From positions 35,862,970 to 35,926,969 of the forward strand of contig OY997661.1 in NCBI GenBank assembly GCA_963921795.1: a DNA stretch of 64,000 bases, in the 5' to 3' direction. A program made the position numbers and the translations under genes. The notes beneath the pieces were generated by a model. That model was not told where the DNA came from. It made no database searches and was given only the letters and a program-made list of their open reading frames with translations. This document shows positions 46,341 through 57,836 of this stretch, piece after piece; within the stretch, counting starts at the first letter, position 1; every line of letters begins with the position of its first letter. Origin of the DNA: Nannobrachium achirus (lineage: Eukaryota; Chordata; Actinopteri; Myctophiformes; Myctophidae).

Positions 46341-46581
46341 AAAAGACTATGAATAAACAAAATAAAAGTTTGCTGTCAAAATGTACACTGTTGTAAGATC
46401 AGGTATTTTCAGGTGCAAAATGCCGGGTTCAAGTCCAGTAGACTTCAGAAAAAGCCTCCTGAATGCTGCCTTCGGTATTGGCATGGAAATGTGCATTTCT
46501 TTCACCAAATGCTGCACTGCATGGTCTGGAGTGGGCAGTTTTTTAAAAGGTAAAATGTCTCTCTCTCTCTGTCTCACTGTC

Positions 46582-46809
46582 TTTAGTTCCAGGGACCCCC
46601 CAAGAGCAAAATTTGAGTTTCAAATGTTCGCTTAAAAAATACATATATTCAAAGATTTGCACACCTTTTCACGACTTTTCAAAAATAGCAGATCTACAAG
46701 CTCTACAGCGTGCTGTGAGCTTGTATCTGCTATTTTTCAAAAGTTACTAGGGCCCCTCCACCTTGGGCCCTAGTAACTCAGTCCCACGTTCCTCCCCCTT
46801 GTGACGCCC

Positions 46810-46812
<3 letters not shown>
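46582..46812 (+). mobile_element. hAT-like MITE B, 3' half with hairpin
   Basis: From ttagttccagggacccccc to the terminus ttgtgacgcccctg. The hairpin (46681-46738) has a short tip ctacagcgtgctgtg. It ends at the first base of a CA array. Confidence 0.88.

Positions 46813-46857
<45 letters not shown>
46813..46857. repeat. Microsatellite (CA)22
   Basis: Pure CA array adjoining the B terminus. Confidence 0.97.
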
Positions 46858-46859
<2 letters not shown>

Positions 46860-47070
46860 CCAGCCTGCCTGTCCTTCACCTCAACCATAATAAAAAATGT
46901 AAGTACGGTTCTATGAACCTCGGTTGACCGCCTCAAACCTTCCGGGACCTGCATGGGCCCACCCATCACTTTGACCTATACCGTGCCAAAGATTTCATAA
47001 TATGTCCTTCAACTGCACACTGCAGTCCCCCTGGCTGGCGGCTGTACTGTGATCAAGTAGGGCCGGTAAT

Positions 47071-47330
47071 CAGTGGTGGAAAAAGTATTTACATTCTTTA
47101 CTTGAGTAAAAGTATCAATACTGCAACGTGGATGTACTCTGTTACAAGTAGAAGTCCGGTATTCAAAATGTACTTGAGTAAAAGTACTAAAGTATTGGTA
47201 TCAAAATGTACTTTAAGTACCAAAAGTAAAATAACTCATTGTGCAGAATGTCAAGTTTCAAGTTATCAAATGTATAACAATCTTTTGAAAATAGCAGACC
47301 TACTCGAAGTAAGTCAAGAGTGTACTTAAG
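47071..47330 (+). mobile_element. MITE E, left half
   Basis: cagtggtggaaaaagtatt to a reduced hairpin arm gaaaatagcagacctactcg (47287-47306). Its right half is missing and F follows at once. Confidence 0.82.
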
Positions 47331-47605
47331 TTCACCCCAGAATGACTTTTCTTCTATTGATTAGTCACGCCATTCAATAATATTTTTAGTTTTTTGTCGC
47401 ATTCCTAAGACAAAAATGTGATAACAATAAATTTACCCCCATTCGTTCCGGATGGGGACCCGTTCGAAACGGGTCCCCATCCGGAATCAATGGAGGTAAA
47501 TTTACTCAAATCAAATTCTTGTCTTAGGAATGCAACAAAAAACTAAAAATATTATTGAACTCTACTCTCCATGGCATGAGTAATCAATAGAAAAAAAGTC
47601 ATTTA
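47331..47605. mobile_element. Foldback F, complete near-perfect palindrome
   Basis: Arms of about 135 bp: cttctattgattagtcacgc on the left mirrors gcatgagtaatcaatagaa on the right. The centre (47446-47485) reads ccggatggggacccgttc, then its inverse with one extra A. No loop beyond one base. Confidence 0.93.
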
Positions 47606-47614
47606 AGTAAATCA

Positions 47615-47973
47615 AAACCTCCACCAGCTGTCTGTCAGTCTGTCTGTCACGTCACACTTTTGCCCTATTCATATGTCCGCCACCGTTGCCCCTTTCCATG
47701 CCAAACTTTGCACACACACTCCTTGGCTGCCAAACCACAACCTCATCTAGCCCTCTTCTAGCACCACCATGAGGCCGATTCTAGCAAAACACATATTTGG
47801 ACACTGCTCATACAGATTTTGCCTTAAAATCACGCAAAGCAGTACACAGTATCCATATATGGGTAACTGGTCAGATATTAATAATTAATTCCTGAAGTGT
47901 GAATTCTGTCCTGCATGCGCGACCCCACCATCTGAGGTCGCTTTTCGCCCTTATAGGCGTCTTACTGGTATGT
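47615..47973 (+). mobile_element. Helitron-like element H, 3' part
   Basis: aaaacctccaccagctgtct, then ccaaactttgcacacacact and ending tcgcccttataggcg, tcttactggt. The end is a stem-loop followed by CTGG, as expected of a Helitron 3' terminus. It shares its body with 58347-58946. Confidence 0.65.
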
Positions 47974-48183
47974 GTGACCCGTGAGCGTTGCTTTGCAGTG
48001 GAGCATACATCTTATTATGTTCACACATGTGCAATGTGGACACACTGTGGACGCCCGGGGCTGCTCAGGCATTCAGACAGCCGAAATCCCCCAAATCCCT
48101 CTAGGGTCGCCAGACTCAAACTATGTGCACTTTCACAAACAAATATCGGAAATGTTCTCGCAGATGAGATCCCAACGGACGGC

Positions 48184-48386
<203 letters not shown>

Positions 48387-48685
48387 GTGCTCGTCTGTCT
48401 GTGGTCAGGCTATGGCCTCGCTCTCCTCACACACAGTGGGCGAGCGGGCCTTGAACCCACCCAGTGTCACATTTTGCAAGTTTAAACACACACTGCCATA
48501 TGTCGGTTGCATGTGTGTGCGTGTGCATGTGTGTGTGCGTGCACTTGTGCGTGTGGCAGTCAGTCAGATGAGAAAGAGAGAGTTGAGAGACAGAGAGAGT
48601 CATGAGTAAAAGTCAGACATATACTGTACTTACTGTATATGCAGAATGTCCCATTTTCGCGAGATTCCAAACGTACAAAAGGCTT

Positions 48686-48750
48686 TGAAAACAGCAGATC
48701 TACAAGCTCACGACGCGTCGCAAAAAAAGCTTGTTGAGCTGCTATTTTCA
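48686..48750. repeat. Hairpin module, free-standing, slipped tip
   Basis: gaaaacagcagatctacaag, then ctcacgacgcgtcgcaaaaa and aagcttgttgagctgctatt. The B/E-type right flank (caaatggccaaagtatag) follows, then gacgtggttag. Confidence 0.8.
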
Positions 48751-48903
48751 AATGGCCAAAGTATAGGGCTGACGTGGTTAGTGTTTGTTTTGGGAAATCT
48801 CTTGCTCTTTCGAAAGACCTTCATTTCGACAAAGGTGCATAGGGAGGGTTAGTGACACACCCCTATACACCCCCTGGACATGACGCTATAGTATATCGCA
48901 GAG

Positions 48904-49168
48904 ACTTACCAACAAATTCAACCCTTGATATTGAGTATATCTAAATATGTGAAGCAAGCCATGAAAAAACCATCTGCGTCTGGGACAAAAGCAAGCAAGT
49001 AACGTTAAACCACCCCTGTGCTGACTCAATATGCTCCGAAATGTTTTGAAAAGTATGTTTGTCAAATCGTCCGAGGTCCACAGCGCCATTAAGGTGCGCT
49101 TGTCAAAAACGGCAGTGGCCGCCCTACTGCAACCGTCTGTGTTCCCAGGACTACAATTCCCATGATGC
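48904..49168 (-). CDS. Candidate first exon of an unrecognised gene (hypothetical)
   Basis: On the minus strand an open frame with ATG near 49090 reads MALWTSDDLTNILFKTFRSI, LSQHRGGLTLLACF and more. It stays open to a perfect GTAAGT donor-like site (plus positions 48904-48909). Upstream (49150-49184) lie an SBS-like motif and a CRE. The sequence is not part of any repeat family seen in the window and its composition is gene-like. I do not recognise the protein, no downstream exon was located, and the frame alone is weak evidence. Confidence 0.3.
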
Positions 49169-49184
49169 AACAGAAATTACGTCA
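49150..49184. promoter_or_regulatory. Promoter-like block: SBS (ZNF143-type) and CRE motifs
   Basis: actacaattcccatgatgc at 49150-49168 matches the known SBS motif bound by ZNF143/THAP11. TTACGTCA at 49177-49184 is a CRE/ATF-like half-palindrome. Both are typical of housekeeping promoters. Either orientation is possible. Confidence 0.5.
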
Positions 49185-49199
49185 TCCCAAATTCCTCCT

Positions 49200-49525
49200 T
49201 TCCGTCTGACTCAATGTTATGCAATTCAGATATAAATATAAAAAGAAGTTAGAACTTAGTTCATTATGGGTTGTTTCCCAAACTAAATGTAAGGCCTCAA
49301 CTCCTACAAGTCTAAGTGCTCATCAGGGTGGGGGTGGTCCCCGGGTTCATATATGATTATTTGTTCGCTACCTGACTTGTAGACGCACAGTCTCTTTATA
49401 TTGTCGGACACCCACACACTGCCAACGGCAGAAGAAACCATGCAAACATGCAAAGCATGCACCATATAGCCTACCATGTTCATCAGGAGCAGGGGTTCGG
49501 TATGTCTCGCTCAAGGACACTTCGG
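49200..49525. other. No gene recognised
   Basis: Unclassified, ordinary composition. Confidence 0.35.
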
Positions 49526-49535
49526 CGCCAAGCTA

Positions 49536-49626
49536 TGAGCTGTTTTCACTAGTTTAGTTCACTTTTTAAATGATACAAAACTAACACTTTTGGACATACA
49601 AGGTTTCCACCCGACAACGACGAAAT
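49536..49626 (-). mobile_element. Element D, terminal half
   Basis: gagctgttttcactagttta, then acatacaaggtttccacccg and acaacgacg. It begins within the hairpin's outer right arm. Confidence 0.75.
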
Positions 49627-50008
49627 GTACTCTCTCAGAGTTCCAGGGGGATAAACCAACACTTCTGGCTGTGGTTCTTGAACGGCGTCCAGATGATGCT
49701 AGCAGCGGAGGCCTGATAAGACTTGTAAAAGTCCTTCGTAGGCAAATCCTGCGTGTAAAACAACATAAACTTTGACACCTTGGTTTAACTAATGGGGGCC
49801 TTTTGTGGAGCCGAAGAGAACACGGCTTACGGCCCACTGGGGAGGGATTTGGGTCTGCCAGGAGGTCAACTTGTGGACCCTGGTTTTCCCATGAACGTCC
49901 AGCCATGTTTGGAAGTCATAAAACGGGTTTTGAATGGTTTGTATTTGCCCCGTGGGTTAGTACACTTTAACCCTGCAAGGCCCAGCGTAGCTTTTTGGCA
50001 TCATTTTT
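49627..50008. other. No gene recognised
   Basis: Frames on both strands (49559-49906 minus, 49792-50145 plus) lack known domains and run into repeats. Confidence 0.35.
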
Positions 50009-50461
50009 GTCTCCACCAGCCGAAGGCTGAGGGAGAGTATGTTTTCCCCTCCGTCCGTCCGTCCGTGCGTCCGTCCGTCCGTCCGTCCGTCCGTCCGTCC
50101 GTGCGTGCGTGCGTCCGTGCGTCCTCGCAGTTTGTGAGCAGCTAATCTCAGTCACCGTTGGCCCGATCGCTGCCAAACTGAGCACACACACTCCCTGGAT
50201 GCCAATCTAGAACCTCTGCCCCACATTTTTCAAATCAGCCTCATGGTGGCGCTATAACAGGCCGATTTGTGTGGCCTGGTTGTTACCAGCTAATCTCCGG
50301 CGCCGTTGGCCCGATCGCTGCCAAACTGAGCACACACACTCCCTGGATGCTAATTCAGAACCTCTGCCCCACATTTTTTAAATCAGCCTCATGGTGGCGC
50401 TATAACAGGCCGATTTGTGTGGCCTGGTGGAGACCTGTGCTCGGAAGAGCACTGCTTCTAG
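50009..50461 (+). mobile_element. Non-autonomous Helitron
   Basis: It starts tctccaccagccgaaggctg (Helitrons begin with TC) and ends with the hairpin gtgctcggaagagcac followed by tgctt and CTAG at 50458-50461, with T next. This stem-loop plus CTRR arrangement is the Helitron 3' signature. It contains a ccgt tetranucleotide array (50049-50123) and two tandem 148-bp units (starting 50141 and 50289, gctaatct.. to tgtgtggcctggt). No Rep/helicase. Confidence 0.78.
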
Positions 50462-51050
50462 TTTAAATTGTTTTAAAAAAAATGTTTTTCCTGTTCTCTT
50501 TTCACATTAACATCAGCATTAAATCCTATTGTTTAGTATTACAATGCCATTGGCCATGATATTTGCATATAAATACCCCCCACAGAGGCTGACATTCACA
50601 CCTCCCAGAGAAGTTGATATTCCAGCGTCTGGACGAACAACATCTCACTTTTTCACTGAAGCTTTTTGGGTGATCATTAGAATGTCTAGAACATGTACAT
50701 ATGTTATTATTGTGAAAAAAGATCCCCAAAATGCAAATTAGAGCATGATTTATGGCTATAAAACCTTACAAAAACATTATTTTTAAACATTACATTTTCC
50801 TCTGACTAGTACTCCTACAACACCATCTTTTTTTTTTTTTTTTTTTCTTTTTTGGCAAGTAGAAATTAATTCGGGTCTTGCAGGGTTAAGGACAAGTAAA
50901 ATACACAAGTCTGCAAGTACAACTCAGTGAGTTAGTATTAGGTTTTTATTGAATCCTAGCTGCACATAGTTAGATTAACATTTTACTCTGCCCGCATCAA
51001 AACTTGTAAAAGTCTTGAGGGCACAGTCAAACCGCATTTTTATTCTACCT
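50462..51050. other. No gene; T-rich tract
   Basis: AT-rich. A poly-T run lies at 50828-50853. The words ctgcaaggcccagc (49974) and cttgcagggttaa (50877) hint at an older element around the Helitron. Confidence 0.4.
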
Positions 51051-51055
51051 ATCGT

Positions 51056-51269
51056 CGTTGTCGTGTGGAAACCTTGTATGTCCAAAACTCTTCATTTTGC
51101 ATTTATCATTTTAAAAATGATTTAAACAACAGCCGATCTACAAGCACACAACGCCTCGCACCGCGAGGCGTTGTGTGCTTGTAGATCTGCCGTTTTCACT
51201 ACCTTTGTGCGAAAAAAATTTACACATTTGAAACTTGGAGATACAAGGTTTCTGCCCGACAGTGACGAT
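51056..51269 (+). mobile_element. Element D, complete with perfect hairpin
   Basis: Ends tcgtcgttgtcgtgtggaaa and aggtttctgcccgacagtg. The hairpin at 51127-51197 has perfectly paired arms (cagccgatctacaagcacac) around acgcctcgcaccgcgaggcgt. Confidence 0.9.
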
Positions 51270-51577
51270 ATGAGGGCAGATTCTGGCAATGCATTTGCGG
51301 ATTTCTGAAATCAAAACAACGCTCCATTTCCCATTGAAATGCATTGGCAGAATCCGCCATCAGATAAAAGTGAGGTGTGACCTGTTTGCTGCCATCCTGT
51401 TTTAACCATGACAGATTCACTATGCTTGGTTCTGTTTGACTGATATTGTCTTTCTAATACGTGAGGGGGTCGTAATAAATTAATTATTAAAAAGGCCAAC
51501 ACCATTAAGTCCTTATAATGTCACTTTAGAAACTTACTTTACTGTTGAGTGAGAAAACAATTTTGCATATTAACCCA

Positions 51578-52050
51578 TTAACTCTTTTACCGCTATGTAC
51601 GTTAACGTTCGCCCCATTCTGGCGAGTTATTGATCCAATACGAACGCTCGTTCTTTTACCTTGTTTGAGCCCTGTAAGCTGATGAGGGGTCGTGCGGGTG
51701 TGTACAGTAAAAACAGCTCCCGTAACGCTGCTCTCAAATCTCCACCACACATTAACAATAATGGATGGCCAATTCACTTCCTGGCTGTTTTCTGTGGACC
51801 TGATCTAGAATTGCATTTCTATGGCCTGAACTATACGGGCGAGGGAAGTGCAATTTGCACATTCATTCATTGCATGTCGCTGCCCCCTGCAGTCAGTTTG
51901 GCTCATGTACAGCTAAAATTGTGAATTGAAAAAGATTTTTTTTTTAGAAATAATGCATAGATAATTTTTTATAACATCGCAAAGGTAAGCTACTTTTTGA
52001 TAGCAGTAGCACAACTAAATAAATAATAAATAAGGCAGTAAAAGAGTTAA
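51578..52050. mobile_element. TTAA-flanked MITE S, copy 1
   Basis: TTAA on both sides (51578-51581 and 52047-52050). The inner ends ctcttttaccgc and gcagtaaaagag are inverted. The body contains gtaagctgatgaggggtcg and catcgcaaaggtaagc, shared with 54837-55305. TTAA duplication is known for piggyBac-type transposition, so it may be a piggyBac MITE (inference). Confidence 0.75.
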
Positions 52051-52112
52051 GACATGAATAATACCTAAAAATTACTTCTAAAGGTATTCTGAAAAAAACT
52101 TACGTGTCTTTA

Positions 52113-52466
52113 TCTGTGGTGCTCAAAGTTTTTCATGTCAAGGACCCCTAGATGACCGTGGATCTCCATCTCACAATATCTTGTTCCAGGGACCCCCCAA
52201 AAGCAAAGATTTCAGTGAAAAATGTTTTAAAATGCTTTAAAAGCATACATACATATATACCGTAATACAATAGATTTGCTCAAACTTTCATAAACATGTC
52301 GGTGCCGCGGCGCTGTGAGCTTGTAGATCTGATATTTTTGAATAACCAAAGTATAAAAAATAATGGTTAAAGTGGTTACGCGACACAGATGCATTAAGCG
52401 AATCATCTGGGGACCCCCACGAAATACCCCCGATAAGGGTCCTGACCCACAGTTTGAGAACCACAT
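52113..52466 (+). mobile_element. hAT-like element I, near complete, half hairpin
   Basis: Starts ctgtggtgctcaaagttttt, ends acagtttgagaaccac. It holds the tip and right hairpin arm (gtgccgcggcgctgtgagct, tgtagatctgat, 52303-52335), then caaagtataaaaaataatgg and ttaaagtggtta. Confidence 0.8.
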
Positions 52467-52530
52467 ACTGCTCTACTCCGCATTGTCTTGTGGTGTGTGA
52501 CTGCGGCTCCTATGATAGTTGTCTGGCAGT

Positions 52531-52600
52531 GATGTGTGTGTGTGTGTGTGTGCGTGTGTGCGTGTGTGCGTGTGTGCGTGTGTGTGTGTGTGTGTGCGCG
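52531..52600. repeat. Imperfect (TG)n microsatellite
   Basis: TG array with regular cgtg interruptions. Confidence 0.93.
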
Positions 52601-53150
52601 CGTGCATGAGTTGTCTTTTCCACAACAAGCCCGAGCGCCGCCAGTAGACCAGGAAGTTGACACTTGAACGGTCATAAATGTGTCTTGAACTCGAGGGGAG
52701 AAAACATTAGCGAGCAGATCTGCTGACAAAGAGAAAGAATAAAAACAATCTGCTTGGTCGGTCTCGCGTGCTTGCTTGCGTGCGCGACCATGATTGTACT
52801 TCATGTGTTTACCAGGGCGTGCCGTTTGAAATGGCTGTACAGTATTTCATGTTCACACTAGGGCATTAGCGACTTGTGAAGTCGACTCGACTCAGCAAAA
52901 AGTTGAGTTGAAGTCGACTTTATCATTTGATGACGTCATCACATTACCAATTATTTTGGGGGGTCCCCAGATGATTAACTTAATGTGCAACATTGTTTTC
53001 TCACTCAGCAGTAAACAAACCAACATAAAGTTTAAGTATATAGAGGGTACCTTCACATTTTCTAAAGTGCCAATTTAAAGACTTTTTAATACCTCTAAAA
53101 TGACAAATTAAACATTGTCCAAATTGTCAAATATATAGAGGCAGAAATTG

Positions 53151-53153
<3 letters not shown>
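52601..53153. other. No gene recognised
   Basis: At 52866-52925 gactcgactcagcaaaaag resembles the K-type gactcg repeats. The remainder is unclassified. Confidence 0.4.

Positions 53154-53195
<42 letters not shown>
53154..53195. repeat. Microsatellite (AT)21
   Basis: Pure AT array, followed by a G-module-like gatgacatcagtgatctcca. Confidence 0.95.
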
Positions 53196-53197
<2 letters not shown>

Positions 53198-54410
53198 GCA
53201 TTACAAGATATGGGCTTAACAGATGACATCAGTGATCTCCATGTGGACGGAATTCATTTGCAAGTGTGACTCACGTCACGGCAATCAGTAACAGTCCAGT
53301 AATTGTTAAAACATGATTACATGTAATTACATTTGTTTTCTCCATTCCATCCATTCACGTCATTCACAAGGGTGACTAGATGTCCCAAAAATCCTAGCGT
53401 ATTTTTTTATGTAATTAGGTCTTCTTTGATAAAATTATGTATAAACACAACAGGCTATAATCATGACAAAACAAAAGTGGTCAGTTGTGCATTGTTGCTC
53501 TCTGCTGTTTGCGTGACAACATGAACATTCAGGTCGGTCACAAATAGTTGTATACCTGCTTGAAAGTGATTTTCATGTTGTGTTGGAAATGGGATATTAA
53601 GAATGAATAACTCACAGCCACTGCGCCTGCGGTGTAACCGGCCGGACGTCAACCTGACGGCGTCAATGAAGCCGTCACGACGCATGCAGAGCAACGCAAC
53701 GCCCCCAGTGGAGCCTTGGTCTTACAGGTCTCTAACTCCCAGAGTTAAGCCCTTTGCACACAGATAAAACAGACAATTTCATTTTTTTAAAAGAAAACAA
53801 TAATTTTGTACGACCTCATGCACACCGGATCCAAATTAGCCGTGCGACGAGTGGCTGCGTCCGTGCGTTTTTTTTCTCGATCGAACCCAGTTCGATGTGT
53901 GCGTCTTGTCGCATGCGGTAAAAAACTCATCACTCCTTTTATGACTACTTTTGGGATACGCAGCGCCGATTCCGCAAAGCATTGCACACCAAATCCAATG
54001 TGTTTTATTCATGCAGCAAACGAAAAAACAAACAAAAAAAAAACGCAACTGTCCTGTGTGCAAAGGGCTTTATGGGGGTACTGTCGTCTAATAATGTACA
54101 CCAAAATGGGGTTCCTATAGAAATGAAATAAATAAGCAAACAATGACTGCACCAGAAGATTGAGAGCCTTGTGTGTGGATAAAAAAATAAATAAAATAAA
54201 GCTAAATCCAGGACACAATAATTTGCTCCGGGGGTCTCAAATGTCAGCATTAAGACATTTTCCCAGTGGAACACTATAGTGTTCTATTATATATGATCCT
54301 CTCCTACGGATAATGAGGAATGCATATGCGGGCGCACGGAACAATACCATAAAGCAACCAGGCAACGTGATACAGTACACCCCTTTCTACCGGTTGCACT
54401 GAAGCCTTGC
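53196..54410. other. No gene recognised; inverted pair
   Basis: gttaagccctttgcacacag (53743) and ctgtgtgcaaagggctttat (54054) form the ends of an inverted structure of about 330 bp, probably another MITE. Overlapping frames in both strands derive from it. No exon was identified. Confidence 0.5.
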
Positions 54411-54412
54411 AG

Positions 54413-54460
54413 CTGTGTGTGTGTGTGTGTGTGTGTGTGCGTGCGCGCACGTGTGCGTGT
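54413..54460. repeat. Microsatellite (TG)n/(CG)n
   Basis: About 13 TG units followed by cgtgcgcgcacg. Confidence 0.93.
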
Positions 54461-54561
54461 ATTACTATACTTGTGAGGTTCATATATGTCCCCAAAAGTA
54501 TACAATTATAGGAAAAAGATTAATTTAATACCACATGAATTGAACCACAATGGAAACAAGC

Positions 54562-54680
54562 AGGCACGTGCATGCACGCATAGACATCGAAGCGGGCTTG
54601 AGCCCCTGCCCTTGTATCCATCTGTAAAAAGTGCCCTCTCCAGATCATGAATGCGTTTTTACAATGGTGAAAGAAATGCA
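54562..54680 (-). mobile_element. hAT-like MITE A, terminal fragment
   Basis: caggcacgtgcatgcacgc to gaaagaaatgcaatgagc. Only the 120 bp at one end remain. Confidence 0.85.
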
Positions 54681-54836
54681 ATGAGCTAACGATGGACGAG
54701 CGGGGACTAGGGAAGGTTAGACGATCGCCGATTTTCGGATAAAAATCATTTATTTCGGTTTTAATGACCCAGTACGATAAAAGACGACGCGGCTGAGACT
54801 CCTTGCTCAGATGTCCGGTATATTCCGGTTTTAATA

Positions 54837-55305
54837 TTAACTCTCCCAACGCTTTGAACGTTCACGTTCGCCCCAATTCGCAAGACCTCTCCGCCAATAC
54901 GGCGCTCGTTCGGTTCGTTCGTCTGATGACTGTAAGCTGATGAGGGGTCGCGCGGCCGTGTATTGTAAACACATTTTCCGCGGTGATGGTGTAAAAAATC
55001 CATTATGCGTTAACATCAACGGAGAACAATTCACTTCCTTGTTGATTTCCTCTGGCTGTAAGGCTCTGTGGCCAGTGACTGGTCTTCTTCTTCTTCAACA
55101 CAACAGGCAAATTCACATTCATTCTCGCATGACGCCGCCCTCTGCTGCCTGGCAGACCAAAGTGCACTATTGCACAACCCAAAAAAATAAAAATAAATAA
55201 ATAAATAAATGTCTGTCTATCTACTATAACGTCGCAAAGGTAAGCCGCTTTTTGATGGCACCAGACCCAATAAATAAATAAATAATCTGGCAGTAGGAGA
55301 GTTAA
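54837..55305. mobile_element. TTAA-flanked MITE S, copy 2
   Basis: TTAA at 54837-54840 and 55302-55305. Inner ends ctctcccaacgc and gcagtaggagag. The body matches copy 1 (gtaagctgatgaggggtcg, taacgtcgcaaaggtaagc). Confidence 0.75.
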
Positions 55306-55409
55306 GGGGCTCCCCGTGGCTTGGAAAGGGTTAAAAGTGGCAAAAAAAACACCTTCCATGTAAAATAACAGAAGTCAAAAAATCACTGTCCGAAAACAAG
55401 TATAGCAAT

Positions 55410-55505
55410 GCAAGCGTGGGTGCGTGTGCGTGTGTGTGTGCGTGTGCGCGCACGCGTGTGCGTGCGTGAGTGCATGTGTGTGACATATCTACCCCCCCCC
55501 CCCCT
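55410..55505. repeat. Imperfect (TG)n and poly-C tract
   Basis: gtgcgtgtg units to about 55482, then a C-run at 55490-55504. Confidence 0.9.
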
Positions 55506-55792
55506 CCCCATACAGTTTATACTTCCAATAGAACGACCTCCGTCTTAAAAAAAGAAAAGAATAAAAGTCCCACAATCCCACAGTCATCCGTTCCTTGTAT
55601 TATATCCTGCTACTGGTTATCTGATGCCATGGCAAGGATTGATCTCACACACACACACACACTGGTGTCCCACTGACCTAATCTCCAGACCGTGTCTGTC
55701 TGTCTACAGTGTGTGTGTGTGTGTGCGCGCGCGTGCGTGGTCAGGGGAATGTGACAGCGCAGCACATCTGCAGCAGCCGGCCCTCATCACGG

Positions 55793-55966
<174 letters not shown>

Positions 55967-55983
55967 CTGGAAGAAGAACTCAA

Positions 55984-56180
55984 CTTAAAGGAGTAGTTCA
56001 CCCCCAAAATGAAACATTTTCTATTGATTACTCCTGCCATGGAGACTTGAGTTCAATACTATTTTTAGGTTTTTATCGCATTCCTGAGACAAACATTTCA
56101 TTACAATAAATGTATCCCCATTGATTCCCGGATGGGGACCCATTTCCGAACAACAACGCACCAAGTGCACCGAATAAACG
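55984..56180 (+). mobile_element. Foldback F, left arm
   Basis: ttaaaggagtagttcacccc, attgattactcctgccatgg and tcccggatggggacccattt. Cut near the symmetry centre. Confidence 0.82.
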
Positions 56181-56234
56181 AACAACAACTTGGCACACCA
56201 GTGTCCTGGATGCGCATTTCCGAACACACACAGT

Positions 56235-56690
56235 ATAACTGTTTTTTTACAAGGGTTCATATTTTAGATTGTAATTAGAGAAAAGAAAAGATGAGCGTTA
56301 AAATGTTTTCATTTACTGCTTTCTATCGTTTTAGCGATTTTAATGATTTTGATTTTAGTGGTTGTCGGCATGCGTACAAGTGGCTGAATATGTCTTTTTA
56401 GACACAATAGGCCTAAGCCCATTCCCAAGATGCACCGCAATCTTTCATGCGTAGATGTGACTTATGGGGGCTAGTAGTGTTACTGTAAAGAAATCACTGG
56501 CTTATTGTGTCTAAAAAGACATATTTAGCCACGTATACGCATGCCCCCAGCAACTGAAATCAAAAATAGCTAAAATGGCTAAAACAATAGAAAGCAGTGA
56601 AGGAAAACATTTTAACACTCATCTTTTCTTTTCTCTAATGACAAAATATGAACCCTTATTGTAAAAAAAACAAAGTTGTCCTTTAAGTAA
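56235..56690. mobile_element. Foldback element R, copy 2
   Basis: Arms: aaaagatgagcgttaaaatg and its inverse cattttaacactcatctttt. Next tgtctttttagacacaatag and its inverse. Better preserved than copy 1 (32779-33215). Confidence 0.88.
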
Positions 56691-57765
56691 AAAAAAAAAA
56701 AAAAAGTGTACCTTTTGTACCTTTTCTACCACTGCTTATCCCCCCACATGCCCAAATAGGGACTGAAGGATGAAAGTGGGTCAATTGTTTTATTTATTTT
56801 TTTGTCTTCTGAAAGAAGAAGAAAAAAAAGTGCAGTTGGTGCGCATCCAACATCAGTGAACTCATAGCGGACATGTGTTTCTCATCAGTGGTAGATGTAC
56901 AGCGCACGTGACGCCATCGCTGCTGATCTCCCTTTGTCTGCGAGGAGTGTGCACGTGCTGTGGGCAATGTTGCCATGTCTGCTGGTTATAAGCGCTTTTT
57001 TGGGGGGGGGGAATGTTTCTGGTAAGTCATTTGTGCTTGCTTCCTAAATGTGTGCCAGGGAGGCCTGGTTATGGATCCCACTGGAGAAGATGGATGGAAA
57101 CGGTATATACGCTCGTTTTCACCAGCGTTGGCAGGTTAGCTACTCACCAGCATCAGCAGGTTAGTATTTCACCAGGTTAGCATTCACCAGTGTTAGTTTT
57201 ACTGAGGTTAAGGTTAAGGTCAGGGTTAGGGTTAGGGTTAAGGATAGGTTTAGGTTTTGGTGCAACTCTGCCTGCTCTCCAAGTGACTACAATGGAGTGC
57301 TCCCTACATCCGGTTCAGCCAATCACAAGCTTCAAAACTTAGTCCAGGACGTGGTTATCCATCTTTCCCAGTGGGATCCATAATCACGCGCCAGGGAGCG
57401 CTTTCACACACCACACACACCACATTTACAGTAGTTTGAAAGTCTTCCAAATATTTCACATTTAATTTCGAGATGTTTTCGAGAGAAAATATTTCTCCCG
57501 AAAAAGACGTCTATTTCCAAATATCCGATATATTGTATAGGTTCAAAGTGCTTGCAGTGGTAGTGTAGTCGCCTTCTTTTGGGCTTGTTTTCATAGACCC
57601 GGTTGCTTATTTCTCTCTCAAAATCTGGCAACACTGGCAGAAAGCGCAGGGCATCATGTGTGCATCGGTGGGACAAAGTATATACTTAGTACACATGACA
57701 AAGTGCATTTTCTTTTTAATACTAATGCATTGTTGTATTGACATACAAACTGAAATGTTAAAAAG
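56691..57765. other. No gene; short telomere-like run
   Basis: An E-like end (cttttctaccactgc) is at 56720-56735. (ggttag)3 at 57221-57240 is far too short for an interstitial telomere. The cggctataagcgc and cccag-type pieces are unclassified. Confidence 0.4.
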
Positions 57766-57836
57766 AAAAAGCAGATCTACAATTCCACAGCTTGTCGTGA
57801 TGGGACACGTGGCGGGCATGTAGATCGACTATTTTC
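57766..57836. repeat. Hairpin module, degenerate arms
   Basis: aaaaagcagatctacaattc, then gggcatgtagatcgactattt. The tip cttgtcgtgatgggacacg is no longer well paired. E-like sequence follows to 58010 (gttccactactg). Confidence 0.7.

Noticed and set aside
57211-57250. Interstitial telomere repeat
   Set aside because: Only about three ggttag units, within imperfect ttaagg sequence.
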